Source of the DNA: Lacibacter sediminis
GTDB lineage: Bacteria > Bacteroidota > Bacteroidia > Chitinophagales > Chitinophagaceae
DNA length: 64,000 nucleotides
Direction: 5' to 3'
Assembly: GCF_014168535.1 (NCBI RefSeq)
Contig: NZ_CP060007.1
Span: forward strand, 248,001-312,000
The translations under genes and the position numbers were made by a program. This document shows, piece by piece, positions 17,017-25,977 of this stretch (the stretch's first letter is position 1; each line of letters starts with the position of its first letter). A model generated the notes under the pieces. The model was not told where the DNA came from, did not search any database, and was given only the letters and a program-made list of their open reading frames with translations.

Positions 17017-17778
17017 ATGAACACAAAAAAGATCGTGATTATTGAAGATGAGCAACTGGCGGCTGAAAGGCTGGTGATTCTCCTGAAACAATATGATCCT
17101 TCAATTGAAATTATAAAGCATCTCTACAGTGTAGAAGAAAGTATTCAATGGTTAAGTACAAATGCACACCCGGATCTGCTGTTCCTGGATATTCAACTGG
17201 CTGATGGATTTTGTTTTGATATTTTTAAACAGGTGAATTACAGTAAGCCTATTATTTTTACAACAGCCTATCATGAGTATGCACTGGATGCATTTCAACT
17301 ATGCAGTATTGATTACCTGTTAAAACCTGTAACTGCAGAAGCGTTAACAAAAGCTATGCAGAAGTTTATACAGCTTCAGTCGAATTTCTCTGTTATTAAT
17401 TACAATCAGTTGTCTGATTTTTTTGACAATGCTTCATTTAAATCCAGATTCCTTGGCAAAGCAGGACAACGTATGTTTTTTGTTGAAACATCGGAGGTGC
17501 AGTTTTTCCAGGCCGATGATAAAATTGTGTACCTCGTAGATAAAGAGGGGAATAAACTTACTGTTGATTATACGTTGGACAGACTTGAAGGATTGTTGAA
17601 TCCAAAGGAATTTTTTCGTCTCAATAGAAAATATATTGCCCGCTTCAGCAGCATTGCACAAATAAAGCCCTATGTAAACAGTCGACTTAAATTACTTTTA
17701 CGCAACGGATCTAAAACAGAAGAAGTGGTGCTAAGCCGTGAACGGGTTCAGGAATTTAAGACATGGGCCGAAGCTTAA
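17017..17778 (+). CDS. LytTR-family response regulator
   Basis: A 253-residue partner of the upstream kinase. The receiver domain (1-120) has the acidic pair Glu-Asp near residue 10, phospho-acceptor Asp58 in LLFLDIQ, the Thr of FTTAYHEYA and Lys in YLLKPV. The LytTR DNA-binding domain (about 145-250) contains FFRLNRKYIARF and ends with a LSRERVQEFK helix. Its stop codon overlaps the stop codon of the convergent glycosyltransferase (TTAA at 17775-17778). Target promoters cannot be deduced here. Confidence 0.94.
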   Translation: MNTKKIVIIEDEQLAAERLVILLKQYDPSIEIIKHLYSVEESIQWLSTNAHPDLLFLDIQLADGFCFDIFKQVNYSKPIIFTTAYHEYALDAFQLCSIDYLLKPVTAEALTKAMQKFIQLQSNFSVINYNQLSDFFDNASFKSRFLGKAGQRMFFVETSEVQFFQADDKIVYLVDKEGNKLTVDYTLDRLEGLLNPKEFFRLNRKYIARFSSIAQIKPYVNSRLKLLLRNGSKTEEVVLSRERVQEFKTWAEA

Positions 17779-18962
17779 CTATGTCCCAACTGTTGGTTAA
17801 GGGAAAGCATAGGATGAAACTGAAAATAAGGTGTTGATTTTTCTTCAATCAAATCCTCTTCCATCGGCTGATGTAACACATCTGAAAAACATTGCAGCAT
17901 GATGTGTTTCGTTGTTTTACTCCATTGCTGAAATGCTTCACTGTTGTTTTTATAAGGCGGCATGTAATCAAGTAATACATCAAGATTAAACGAATCAGCA
18001 TGTGTGCCGGCACCGGCTTTGGCTCCATCTCTTGCATTGCACCATTGTTCAAAATGTCCTTTCACCGGTACCATCAATACAGGTTTACCAAAATACATCG
18101 CTTCACACACGCTTTCAAAACCTGCTGTTGTAACGAGTGCTTTTGCGCTTGCCATGTATTGTAAAAACTTCTGATCATCTAATGAATGAAAACAAAGCGT
18201 TTCATCAAAATGCCATTTGCCTTTTACAGTAGCGCTATCAGTAAAACAATGCAGAACAATTTCAGGATGCTCTTTGTGCCAGCTGATGATATCCTGCATG
18301 TAACCGGAGTTGAGCAGGTACACAAGAATATGATCGCCTTCAAATACTTCCTGCTGAAATACTTCTTTGCGAAGCAATGGTGGTGAGATCAACACTTTTT
18401 TGTACGATGACTGGTTTAATGGATAAAAGGAAAGTGCCAATAGTTTATCGGAACCTTTAGCGGTGAGCTTTGTGTATTGCTTAATCGCAAATGCATCGCT
18501 CTTATTCCCTTCTTCCGGAAATTGAAACTCCGGATGCAGGTAAATAAACTGGTGAGCAATGGAAATAATTTTGGTATCCAGCTTTTTAAATACAGATGAC
18601 AGACCGATCAAAGGTTCATAAAAATTCAGCAACAGATCGGGTTTGTATTGGGCAATTGCTTCACGGATCAGCCGCATGCTTTTGCGGTATGTTCGCCATT
18701 GCAGCATATTCTTCACGATCGTTTTGTCAATACGGATCGATTTGTTTTCTTTATCGGTGACAAAGTTTGGACTGCGGTAAGTAATGATGGGCGCTTTAAT
18801 ACGTTCACGAACAAACGAAGGGATCTCCCTGCGACTGCTACTCCCGATCAACACTGCACAAACAGTATGACCACGTGCAATAAGCATTTCATAAGTGGCA
18901 ATGGCCTGGGTTAAATGACCACGCCCTTCGCCCTGCACAGCAAATACAAAACGGTTGTTCAT
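17775..18962 (-). CDS. MurG/UGT-like glycosyltransferase (GT-B fold)
   Basis: A 395-residue cytoplasmic glycosyltransferase. The N-terminus has the nucleotide-fold start VFAVQGEGRGHLTQA. The C-terminal donor-binding site shows TTAGFESVCEAMYFGKPVLMVP, as in GT28/GT1 enzymes. Acceptor and sugar are unknown. Its ATG overlaps the stop of the upstream LpxH-like gene by four bases (ATGA), so the two are translationally coupled. This suggests a role in envelope glycolipid synthesis. Confidence 0.85.
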   Translation of the reverse strand: MNNRFVFAVQGEGRGHLTQAIATYEMLIARGHTVCAVLIGSSSRREIPSFVRERIKAPIITYRSPNFVTDKENKSIRIDKTIVKNMLQWRTYRKSMRLIREAIAQYKPDLLLNFYEPLIGLSSVFKKLDTKIISIAHQFIYLHPEFQFPEEGNKSDAFAIKQYTKLTAKGSDKLLALSFYPLNQSSYKKVLISPPLLRKEVFQQEVFEGDHILVYLLNSGYMQDIISWHKEHPEIVLHCFTDSATVKGKWHFDETLCFHSLDDQKFLQYMASAKALVTTAGFESVCEAMYFGKPVLMVPVKGHFEQWCNARDGAKAGAGTHADSFNLDVLLDYMPPYKNNSEAFQQWSKTTKHIMLQCFSDVLHQPMEEDLIEEKSTPYFQFHPMLSLNQQLGHS

Positions 18963-19780
18963 AGTAATTCAGGTGTTAAACTTGGAAAATAAGTAGCAGT
19001 GTTTTGTACGGTTGTATAAGTTGTTTCTGCGGGTGTTTGTTGCTGCAGCCACTCGTTATAATAAACAATATTCCATTCGCCGTTTTCAGTTTCAACCAAT
19101 GCGCTCATTGTCTCCACCCAATCGCCACTGTTGAGGTAATGGATATTGTTAATAGTTTTATCAGCTGCCTGGTGAATATGTCCGCAGATAACACCATCGC
19201 AATGATTTGCCGCCGCCACTTCACACAACTGTTCTTCATAATCAGAAATAAAGGAAACTGCTGATTTAACCTTTGCTTTTACTACCTGCGATAAAGAGTA
19301 ATAAGGTAATCCTCTTTTGGTGCGGTAGTGATTGTAATGCCGGTTGAGCCAGAGTAAAAATGTATAACCAATATCACCCAGCTTGGCGAGCCATTTTAAT
19401 TTGGTTGTAACAGTATCAAAAATATCACCATGCACCACATAGTATTTCTTGTCGGCACTTTGCAGAATGTGATGGCGCTTTATAATGAATTGTCCAAAGG
19501 AGAAGGGTAATATCTCATCAAGAAAATCGTCATGGTTACCCCGCAGGTAAATCACCTTTGTATTGTATTTGTGCATGTACTTCATAATGATGCGGAAAAA
19601 GGAAGTGTGTTTCTTTTTCCATTCACCTGATTTACGGAGTTGCCAGCCATCGATGATGTCACCGTTCAGAATAAGCGTATCACATTTGTGATGGCTTAAA
19701 AAGTCCACAGCCTCTTTTACCCGTGAATTACGGATACCAAGGTGGATGTCGGAGAGGATAATTGTTTTGTAATAGGTCTT
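18959..19780 (-). CDS. UDP-2,3-diacylglucosamine diphosphatase-like metallophosphoesterase
   Basis: A calcineurin-like phosphoesterase with all metal motifs in order: SDIHLG, NGDIIDGW, RGNHDDF, VHGDIFD and GHIHQAAD. This is the pattern of LpxH-like enzymes of Bacteroidota, which remove UMP from UDP-diacylglucosamine in lipid A synthesis. The exact substrate is inference. No ATG is available. GTG 19780 (reading MKTYYKTIILSDIHLG) fits the family start, while TTG 19813 is an alternative giving 11 more residues. It forms a coupled operon with the glycosyltransferase. Confidence 0.82.
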   Translation of the reverse strand, partial: KTYYKTIILSDIHLGIRNSRVKEAVDFLSHHKCDTLILNGDIIDGWQLRKSGEWKKKHTSFFRIIMKYMHKYNTKVIYLRGNHDDFLDEILPFSFGQFIIKRHHILQSADKKYYVVHGDIFDTVTTKLKWLAKLGDIGYTFLLWLNRHYNHYRTKRGLPYYSLSQVVKAKVKSAVSFISDYEEQLCEVAAANHCDGVICGHIHQAADKTINNIHYLNSGDWVETMSALVETENGEWNIVYYNEWLQQQTPAETTYTTVQNTATYFPSLTPELL

Positions 19781-19879
19781 CACAAAGAAGGGTTTTACAA
19801 AGGTTGAAACCAATTGTTATCAAACTATTGATGAATGATTAAAAGAGAATGAATAAATTGTAATGAAATTGTTAAGCCG

Positions 19880-19942
19880 AAGGTTGCCAACCCTGCTTCG
19901 CCGCTTTAAATCATTGTGATACTGCTCAGGGTTGGCAACCTT
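19880..19942. repeat. Large perfect inverted repeat between divergent genes
   Basis: AAGGTTGCCAACCCTG (19880-19895) is a perfect 16-base inverted copy of 19927-19942, separated by 31 bases. It lies in the shared upstream region of the lpxH-like and alkA-like genes. There is no T-run typical of a terminator on either side. Confidence 0.7.
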
Positions 19943-19961
19943 ATACTTTATACTAATCATC

Positions 19962-20582
19962 ATGCATTACATTCCGCATCTCTCAAAAGATAAAAAACTA
20001 AAGAAAGTACTTGACGCACAGGAACCACACATATTGGTGAAGCGTAAGAAGATCTACCTGTATCTCTGTGCATCGATCATGAGTCAGCAGTTGAGTACCA
20101 AAGTGGCTGATGTGATCTACAAACGTTTTCTCGCATTGTATGGAAAGAAAGAACCAACTGCACAACAGATACTCGACACACCGTTTGAAACATTGCGTGG
20201 CATTGGATTGAGCAATGCAAAGACAAACTATGTACACAACGTTTGCCGCTTTTTTATTGATGAGAAGCTCTCCGATGCCCAGCTGTATAAAATGAGTGAT
20301 GAAGCAGTGATTGAAAAACTGACGCAAATAAAAGGTGTAGGACGATGGACCACAGAAATGATCCTGATGTTTGCATTGCAACACGAAGATGTTTTGCCTG
20401 TTGATGATCTTGGTATACAGCAGGCTATGATCAAACTATATAAGATCGAGTACGAAAACAAAAAGGAACTTTACGAGAAAATGCAGAAACATGCAACCAA
20501 ATGGAAGCCTTACCGCACTTATGCTTGTGTACATCTGTGGAAATGGAAGGATAATAAGCCACCGGTTGATAAAACGAAGTAA
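19962..20582 (+). CDS. DNA-3-methyladenine glycosylase II, AlkA-like (HhH-GPD)
   Basis: A base-excision repair glycosylase that removes alkylated purines. The 206-residue protein has the helix-hairpin-helix segment LTQIKGVGRWTTEMI and the catalytic Asp downstream in LPVDDLGIQQ, diagnostic of the HhH-GPD superfamily. It lacks the N-terminal AlkA beta domain, giving the short form seen in many bacteria. ATG 19962 was chosen because the conserved protein begins HYIPHLSKD. The redoxin gene follows after 24 bases on the same strand. Confidence 0.9.
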   Translation: MHYIPHLSKDKKLKKVLDAQEPHILVKRKKIYLYLCASIMSQQLSTKVADVIYKRFLALYGKKEPTAQQILDTPFETLRGIGLSNAKTNYVHNVCRFFIDEKLSDAQLYKMSDEAVIEKLTQIKGVGRWTTEMILMFALQHEDVLPVDDLGIQQAMIKLYKIEYENKKELYEKMQKHATKWKPYRTYACVHLWKWKDNKPPVDKTK

Positions 20583-20606
20583 CAGTTATATGTTGAACGT
20601 AGTGTT

Positions 20607-21104
20607 ATGAAAAAACTACTTGCCATAGTTCTGTTGTTGTGGGCAACACAACTCAGTGCCCAGGACGGTCCCACTGCCGGCTCAGCTTTGCGTTCACTTT
20701 CAGGTGTTGATATGATCTCCGGCAAAGTGATCGATGTAGTGTTCAGGGAAGCGAAAGAATATACATTGTTCCATTTCTGGAAAAGCGAAAGCGACAGTTG
20801 CATCAAACAGTTTCCTGCACTTGTTACACTTATTAAAGATTACGAATCCAAGATCACCGTGTATGGTTTTCCTTACGAATACAAACAGCAAATACCTGCT
20901 GCAAAAGCCATGACGGCAAAGTATAAACTCAACTGGGCGCATTTGCTGCAATACAGGCAAACAAATCCGGAAGGAGCCAACGTAATTGATGTATTGAAAA
21001 TAAATGAGTTTCCTACTTATATGTTGCTGGATAAAGAAGGAATGATCCTGGTGAGATCTGGTTCTTTGGAAGATGTGCAGGTTGTGCTGAAGAGGTTAGA
21101 TTAA
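20607..21104 (+). CDS. Exported thioredoxin-like protein with degenerate active site
   Basis: A 165-residue protein with a signal peptide (LLLWATQLSAQ) and a redoxin-like fold: a beta segment YTLFHFWKSESDSC, a FPTYMLLDKEG cis-Pro region and a C-terminal helix. Only one Cys remains where the family has CxxC: the site reads SDSC, so the nucleophilic Cys is replaced by Ser. It may be a non-catalytic redoxin or use the single Cys differently. It sits just after the alkA-like gene without obvious functional link. Confidence 0.75.
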   Translation: MKKLLAIVLLLWATQLSAQDGPTAGSALRSLSGVDMISGKVIDVVFREAKEYTLFHFWKSESDSCIKQFPALVTLIKDYESKITVYGFPYEYKQQIPAAKAMTAKYKLNWAHLLQYRQTNPEGANVIDVLKINEFPTYMLLDKEGMILVRSGSLEDVQVVLKRLD

Positions 21105-21115
21105 TATTATGTTTT

Positions 21116-21193
21116 GGCAAAGAGAAGAGAGAGCGCTAAGACCACGCAGAGTAATCATTCTGCGTTGAACTCCTCATCTCTTTTCTCTGCGCC
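21116..21193. repeat. Imperfect long inverted repeat between convergent genes
   Basis: The inner stem ACGCAGA (21144-21150) / TCTGCGT (21159-21165) is perfect. Outer arms GGCAAAGAGAAGAGAG (from 21116) and CTCTTTTCTCTGCGCC (to 21193) pair imperfectly. It may terminate transcription from both sides. Confidence 0.5.
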
Positions 21194-21198
21194 TAAGT

Positions 21199-22308
21199 TT
21201 AAACTACAACCGTCTCACAGTTCTTCAAATACGCTTCATCAACCGTTGCACCAATCCCAACCGCCTCATCAATTTCCACAATACCATTCTCAAGAAACTT
21301 CATACCGCCAACAACAGGATCTTCTTTCAGCATTAATGGTGTATCAAGATCGTAATGAACAATGAGATCGCTGCTGTAAGCAAAATGCACCAAAGCTGTG
21401 ATGGCCAAGCGGCTCTCCATAAAACAACCAACCTGCAGTTTCAACTTATTTGCTTTGGCAACTTCCACGATCTTTAATGCATGCCAGATGCCGCCACTCT
21501 TTCCCAGCTTTACATTAAAATAATCACAGGCGTTGAGTTTAGCTAAGCGTTCTGCATCATGTTCATCAAAACAACTTTCATCACTCATGATCTTAATGGG
21601 GCTGTTCTTTCTTACTTCAGGTAATGCCATATAGTTCCAACGGGCAATCGGTTCTTCGCAATGTTCAATGCCGTAAGTTGATAATGCCTGCAATGTATCA
21701 ATCGCTGTTTCAACAGACCAACCTTGATTTGCATCAATACGCAAGGGTAATTCATTGCCAATTGCAGTTCGTATTGCTTTTATGCGTGCAACATCTTCTT
21801 CTGTTGTTGTACCAAGTTTTACTTTAATGGAAGGGAAGCCCGCTGCTTTGTATTCAACTGCTTCGTTCGCCATCTTTTCGGGAGAACCAAGTCCCACCGT
21901 CATATCAGTAGAGATTACTTTATTTTTTGTCCCACCAAGTAACTGATACAGGGGCTGATTCATGAATTGCGCAGCAATATCATAGAGTGCCATGTCAAAG
22001 GCACTCTTAATACTTTCGTTACGTGTAATAAGCCTGTCCATTGCCAACACACATTCTTCAATGCGTAACGGATCTTTTCCTTTCAGTAATCCGGCGAGAT
22101 ATTGTCCAACGATAAAGCAAGTATCCATGCTTTCGCCATTGATACTCATGTAGGGGCTGCATTCGCCATAACCGCTAATGCCTTTGTTGGTGCGAATGAT
22201 CACAAGTACATTGTCAGCATCGTATTGTGCTCCCAGTGAAATAACAAAGGGTTGTTTTAACGGAATACGCAGTTTGTATAACTCAACAGAAGTGATTTGT
22301 AATTGCAT
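21199..22308 (-). CDS. Dipeptide epimerase (L-Ala-D/L-Glu epimerase type, enolase superfamily)
   Basis: A 369-residue muconate-lactonizing-like enzyme. Visible catalytic residues are KxK in SIKVKLG (about residue 160), metal ligands Asp (LRIDANQ), Glu (EEPI) and Asp (MSDESC), and the second Lys in FNVKLGKSGG. This set is that of the Ala-Glu epimerase family, which acts on dipeptides from murein recycling. Specificity is inferred from family resemblance. The start at ATG 22308 fits the conserved N-terminus; the extra upstream codons look non-coding. Confidence 0.87.
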   Translation of the reverse strand: MQLQITSVELYKLRIPLKQPFVISLGAQYDADNVLVIIRTNKGISGYGECSPYMSINGESMDTCFIVGQYLAGLLKGKDPLRIEECVLAMDRLITRNESIKSAFDMALYDIAAQFMNQPLYQLLGGTKNKVISTDMTVGLGSPEKMANEAVEYKAAGFPSIKVKLGTTTEEDVARIKAIRTAIGNELPLRIDANQGWSVETAIDTLQALSTYGIEHCEEPIARWNYMALPEVRKNSPIKIMSDESCFDEHDAERLAKLNACDYFNVKLGKSGGIWHALKIVEVAKANKLKLQVGCFMESRLAITALVHFAYSSDLIVHYDLDTPLMLKEDPVVGGMKFLENGIVEIDEAVGIGATVDEAYLKNCETVVV

Positions 22309-22557
22309 AAGATGAAGGTAATGAATCAAAAAAATCCGGATCAAACTTAGTAATTAAAAATATATATCATAGTTCTTGCAGTTGGCTGAAACCTTAACTA
22401 ACTTAACTATCTCTTACAAAGAAACTTCACGGACCATTAAATTCTCCGGGCGATGATGTTTGGCCGGGAATAATCACTTCTTGTCCTGCCTTTACATCTC
22501 AGCTCATCCTCCTCCTGAAAGCAGTAACTGATTAATTAACCTTCAAAACAGACAAGT

Positions 22558-23445
22558 ATGAAAAAACAAATTTTTCAGGTGTTGATGTTATTGTTTTTGA
22601 TCAACAGCATCTTTAGTTCCTGCAAGAAATCATTTGATGATCCTGTTTCAAAAATTGATGAAAAATTTCCTGAGAATGACGCCAGCCTTGTGGTAATGCC
22701 GGGCAGTGGTTCTTTTTCTTCCTCAGTTAATGGCAGAAACGAAGAGAAGTACAATACGTTCTATGGTGCGCAAGTGCAAATAGGGAACGGGCATGTGCGT
22801 TCATGGATCAACATAACGCACAGCGGCAGACCATTGGCAATTGGACTTGAAATGACAGGTGGTGCATTAACCAATCTTCCTGAAGATCCAAATGATCATA
22901 TGGCAGCAACGTGGCACTTAAAACTGCATCAAAAAGCGCATGCAGTTACTCCTTTTGATCACATCATGCTCAACTGGAATGTAATGGGACATGAGCCGCC
23001 GCCAATTTATGGGTTACCACATTTCGACATGCATTTTTATAAAGTAGGCATGAATGAAGTGATGAATATGTCTGATCCTGTTAAATTCAATCTGCTTCCG
23101 CCTCCGGGTTATATTCCTGCTGCTTATTTGTTTACAGGTGGTGTGCCTATGATGGGATCGCATTGGGTTGATCTGATGTCGCCTGAATTGTTACCTCCGG
23201 CAGATCCAAACTATGCAGCATTTACACATACCATGATTTATGGTTCTTACGATGGCGAAGTTATTTTTGTTGAACCAATGATCACACGGGCGTTTCTTCA
23301 ATCGGGTGCAACTGTGCATAAATGGTACAGGCAACCAATGCATTTCGATCCTTCTAATACCTATTATCCTCAACGATATAATATCTGGAAAGCTGAAAAG
23401 AACGGAAGGCATTATGTAGCGCTTGACGAAATGATGATGCGATAA
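22558..23445 (+). CDS. Lipoprotein resembling the DUF5602/TTHB210-like family
   Basis: A 295-residue lipoprotein with lipobox IFSSC followed by Lys-Lys. The mature protein is rich in His, Met and Pro, with HMAATWHLKLH, HFDMHFYKV and a C-terminal WYRQPMHFDPSNTYYP segment. The HFDxHFY pattern matches my recollection of DUF5602 (TTHB210-like) proteins, whose function is not settled; I am only moderately sure. The His/Met clusters suggest metal contact. It is monocistronic and ends in a palindromic terminator. Confidence 0.65.
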   Translation: MKKQIFQVLMLLFLINSIFSSCKKSFDDPVSKIDEKFPENDASLVVMPGSGSFSSSVNGRNEEKYNTFYGAQVQIGNGHVRSWINITHSGRPLAIGLEMTGGALTNLPEDPNDHMAATWHLKLHQKAHAVTPFDHIMLNWNVMGHEPPPIYGLPHFDMHFYKVGMNEVMNMSDPVKFNLLPPPGYIPAAYLFTGGVPMMGSHWVDLMSPELLPPADPNYAAFTHTMIYGSYDGEVIFVEPMITRAFLQSGATVHKWYRQPMHFDPSNTYYPQRYNIWKAEKNGRHYVALDEMMMR

Positions 23446-23457
23446 CGATCACTTACC

Positions 23458-23499
23458 AAAAAAGAAAAGAGCGTTTGATCAAACGCTCTTTTCTTTTTT
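23458..23499. terminator. Bidirectional palindromic terminator
   Basis: A perfect 42-base palindrome centred at 23478/23479 with core GCGTTTGATCAAACGC and A-runs/T-runs on its flanks. It serves the two convergent genes. Confidence 0.9.
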
Positions 23500-23512
23500 A
23501 GCAAACACTGAT

Positions 23513-25675
23513 TTATTTTACCAGCTTCAGTTCTTTTACCAGGTGTTCTGCGCCACCTAATTTATCAATGCACCAAAGTACATAACGGATGTCAACACAA
23601 ATGGTACGGTTCAGATCCTTATCAAATGCCAGCTTATGACTTAATGCTTCGTAGTTACCATCGAATGCGAGACCGATCAATTCACCATTGCCGTTAATAA
23701 CCGGTGAGCCGCTGTTGCCTCCGGTAATGTCATTCGTGGTGATAAAGCCAATCACAAGATCGTTGCGGCTTTTATCGATGTACTGACCAAAATCTTTTTT
23801 CTTCAGCAGGTCAATTTGCTTTGAAGGAAGATCAAATTCATAATCGCCCGCTTTATATTTTTCCAGCAAGCCTTTTGATGTTGTAACAAAATCATATTTC
23901 ACAGCATCTTTGGGCACATAGCTTTTTACATTACCATAAGACACACGCATGGTGAATGTAGCATCAGGATACATCTTCTTTGCTTTTGCAGGATTCATTT
24001 CCATAATACCTTTGAGGTAAAGTCGTCCCAAGTCGTTGTTCTTATTGTTGAACTCCGTAAAGCGTGGAAGAAATTTGGTGTTATAGTTTTTAGTGAAGGC
24101 ACTGCCAATGGCAAAAGCAGGGTCCTGCTGCAGTTTCAAGGCATCAGGATTAGCGGCAAATGCATTCCATTTTGCATCATTTAAAATGATCGTATTGGCA
24201 AAAACAGCAGCTGCATATTTTTTCCATGTAGCTTCATCTTTCAGATCGCCAAAACTACCTTTCACACTTTCAAAGAAACTGATGGGGTGTTGCTCTTTTG
24301 GTACATCCTGATAAAACATCATTAATGCGGTGGCCACAATTTTTTCATCGCTCACTGCATTGTGTCCTTCAAGAAAATTTTTGCGTGATTCAGTAACTGC
24401 ATTCATTGCTTTGCTGATATCATCTTTTGTTGCATTTGTTTTAGCAAGTGCAGCTTCCAGTTGCAATAAAGTTGAAGCGAAGGACAGTAATGGTGAACCG
24501 TAAATACCTTCCGTCATATAAACACGGTGTTGCGCATAGGGTCTCCATGCTGTGTATGCTTTTTCCCATTCAGAGAATACGTTCGCATATTCAGGTTTGC
24601 CTGTTGCCCATTTAATAAATGCGTCTTCTGCTTTTTGCTTTTGTCCGTACACATCGTATTTCAGCAGCTGCTTTGTTTCACCATCATAAAACTTCCAATA
24701 GTTTGCAATACTTGCGTAGCTGCTGGCAAGTTTTAATTTAACAGCAGGGTCTTTCTGCATTTCTGCGAACATATATTTCAAACGCATGTCACGCAATTTC
24801 ACCAATGTTGGATTATTGATGTCGGTAGATAGTTTTACACCCAACGAAGTTTCGTAACGGTTGGTGCTGCCGGGGTAACCCCAGGTCATAGCGAAATCAC
24901 CATCTTTCAATCCACGGATAGAAACCGGTAAAAAGTATTTTGGTTTTAGGGGAATATTCTCTGCGCTGTAATCAGCAGGTGCTCCATCTTTTGATGTGTA
25001 CACACGAAACACACTGAAATCACCTGTATGACGTGGCCATTCCCAGTTGTCAGTATCGCCACCAAACTTACCTACGCTTTCCTGTGGCGTGCCAACAAGA
25101 CGGATGTCTTTGTAACGCTGATAAATAAATGCGAGGAACTGATTGCCTTTAAACAAAGGGCTTACACGACATTCAATTGATTGATCAATGTTTGATAAAC
25201 GTTTGTTGATAGAAGCAAGTACCGAAGCTTGTTTATCGGCTCTTTCTTTACCACTCAATGAACCAAGCGAATCATTTACTTCTTTGGTAACATCGGTGAT
25301 GCGTAAAAGAAACTGCACGTTTAATGCGGTGCGGATCTCTTCGCTGTGATTCTTTGCATAAAAACCATCACGCAGATAATTGTGATCAACCGTTGATGCG
25401 TTGGCAATAGCACCGTAACCGCAGTGGTGATTGGTAAAGATCAATCCTTTGCTGCTGACGATTTCGCCGGTGCATCCGTTTCCGAAAATAATGATCGCAT
25501 CTTTCAGCGATGCTTTGTTGATATCGTACAATTGCTGACTGGTAAGTTTCAACCCTTTCTTTTGCATATCAGCATAAACCTGTTCGCCTAACAATAAGGG
25601 TAACCACATGCCTTCATCGGCATAGCTTCGTAACAAGGTAAACGTTACGAGCATCGTTAAAATAATCTTCTTCAT
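23513..25675 (-). CDS. S46-family dipeptidyl-peptidase, DPP7 type
   Basis: A 720-residue exported serine exopeptidase that releases dipeptides from oligopeptides in the periplasm. The signal peptide ends near RSYAD. Catalytic residues are visible: His in TNHHCGYGA, Asp in DTDNWEWPRH and Ser in TGGNSGSPV. The residue 18 positions after the catalytic Ser is Gly (in FDGNYEA). Gly marks DPP7 (hydrophobic P1), whereas Arg marks DPP11 (acidic P1). Length agrees with the family. A TAGTTTTG promoter element lies just upstream. Confidence 0.92.
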   Translation of the reverse strand: MKKIILTMLVTFTLLRSYADEGMWLPLLLGEQVYADMQKKGLKLTSQQLYDINKASLKDAIIIFGNGCTGEIVSSKGLIFTNHHCGYGAIANASTVDHNYLRDGFYAKNHSEEIRTALNVQFLLRITDVTKEVNDSLGSLSGKERADKQASVLASINKRLSNIDQSIECRVSPLFKGNQFLAFIYQRYKDIRLVGTPQESVGKFGGDTDNWEWPRHTGDFSVFRVYTSKDGAPADYSAENIPLKPKYFLPVSIRGLKDGDFAMTWGYPGSTNRYETSLGVKLSTDINNPTLVKLRDMRLKYMFAEMQKDPAVKLKLASSYASIANYWKFYDGETKQLLKYDVYGQKQKAEDAFIKWATGKPEYANVFSEWEKAYTAWRPYAQHRVYMTEGIYGSPLLSFASTLLQLEAALAKTNATKDDISKAMNAVTESRKNFLEGHNAVSDEKIVATALMMFYQDVPKEQHPISFFESVKGSFGDLKDEATWKKYAAAVFANTIILNDAKWNAFAANPDALKLQQDPAFAIGSAFTKNYNTKFLPRFTEFNNKNNDLGRLYLKGIMEMNPAKAKKMYPDATFTMRVSYGNVKSYVPKDAVKYDFVTTSKGLLEKYKAGDYEFDLPSKQIDLLKKKDFGQYIDKSRNDLVIGFITTNDITGGNSGSPVINGNGELIGLAFDGNYEALSHKLAFDKDLNRTICVDIRYVLWCIDKLGGAEHLVKELKLVK

Positions 25676-25695
25676 ACTTGTTTAATTTACGGGGA

Positions 25696-25703
25696 CAAAA
25701 CTA
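25696..25703 (-). promoter_or_regulatory. -7 element of the DPP7 gene
   Basis: On the minus strand this reads TAGTTTTG (TAnnTTTG), 20 bases before the ATG at 25675. No clear -33 partner was seen. Confidence 0.5.
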
Positions 25704-25735
25704 CGGTAAAAACTACCGGATACGAACGACTGTTA

Positions 25736-25933
25736 TCAGCTTTTAACGTCTTGTTGCTGCTGTGTCGGCGTAGTTTGTGCAGGTTTTGCAGGAGACTCGT
25801 TGAAGTATTGATTGGTATGGCAATTATCGCCATCGCAGCAAGGCAATGCATTGGTAAAACAAACAGGGCATTGGTAGTGGCCATGTACATGAACCAGCTC
25901 AACAGTATGACCGCAAAATAAACATTGCTGCAT
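25736..25933 (-). CDS. Small zinc-ribbon-like protein
   Basis: A 65-residue protein starting MQQCLFCGHTVELVHVHGHY. It has two knuckles (CLFC and CPVC) that form a likely zinc ribbon, plus a Cys cluster CCDGDNC and a Gln/Pro/Thr-rich tail. The upstream in-frame codons are not convincingly coding, so the start is at 25933. It lies 44 bases after the gene for a secreted protein of unknown function on the same strand and may share its transcript. Function unknown. Confidence 0.65.
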   Translation of the reverse strand: MQQCLFCGHTVELVHVHGHYQCPVCFTNALPCCDGDNCHTNQYFNESPAKPAQTTPTQQQQDVKS

Positions 25934-25977
25934 ACCTGAAATTAAGCAGGGCTTATGAAAAAACAAAAAGCAGAGGC

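Noticed and set aside
21114..21365. 83-codon plus-strand ORF rich in Ser, Gln and His
   Set aside because: It overlaps the 3' end of the dipeptide epimerase on the other strand and has the composition of an antisense shadow.
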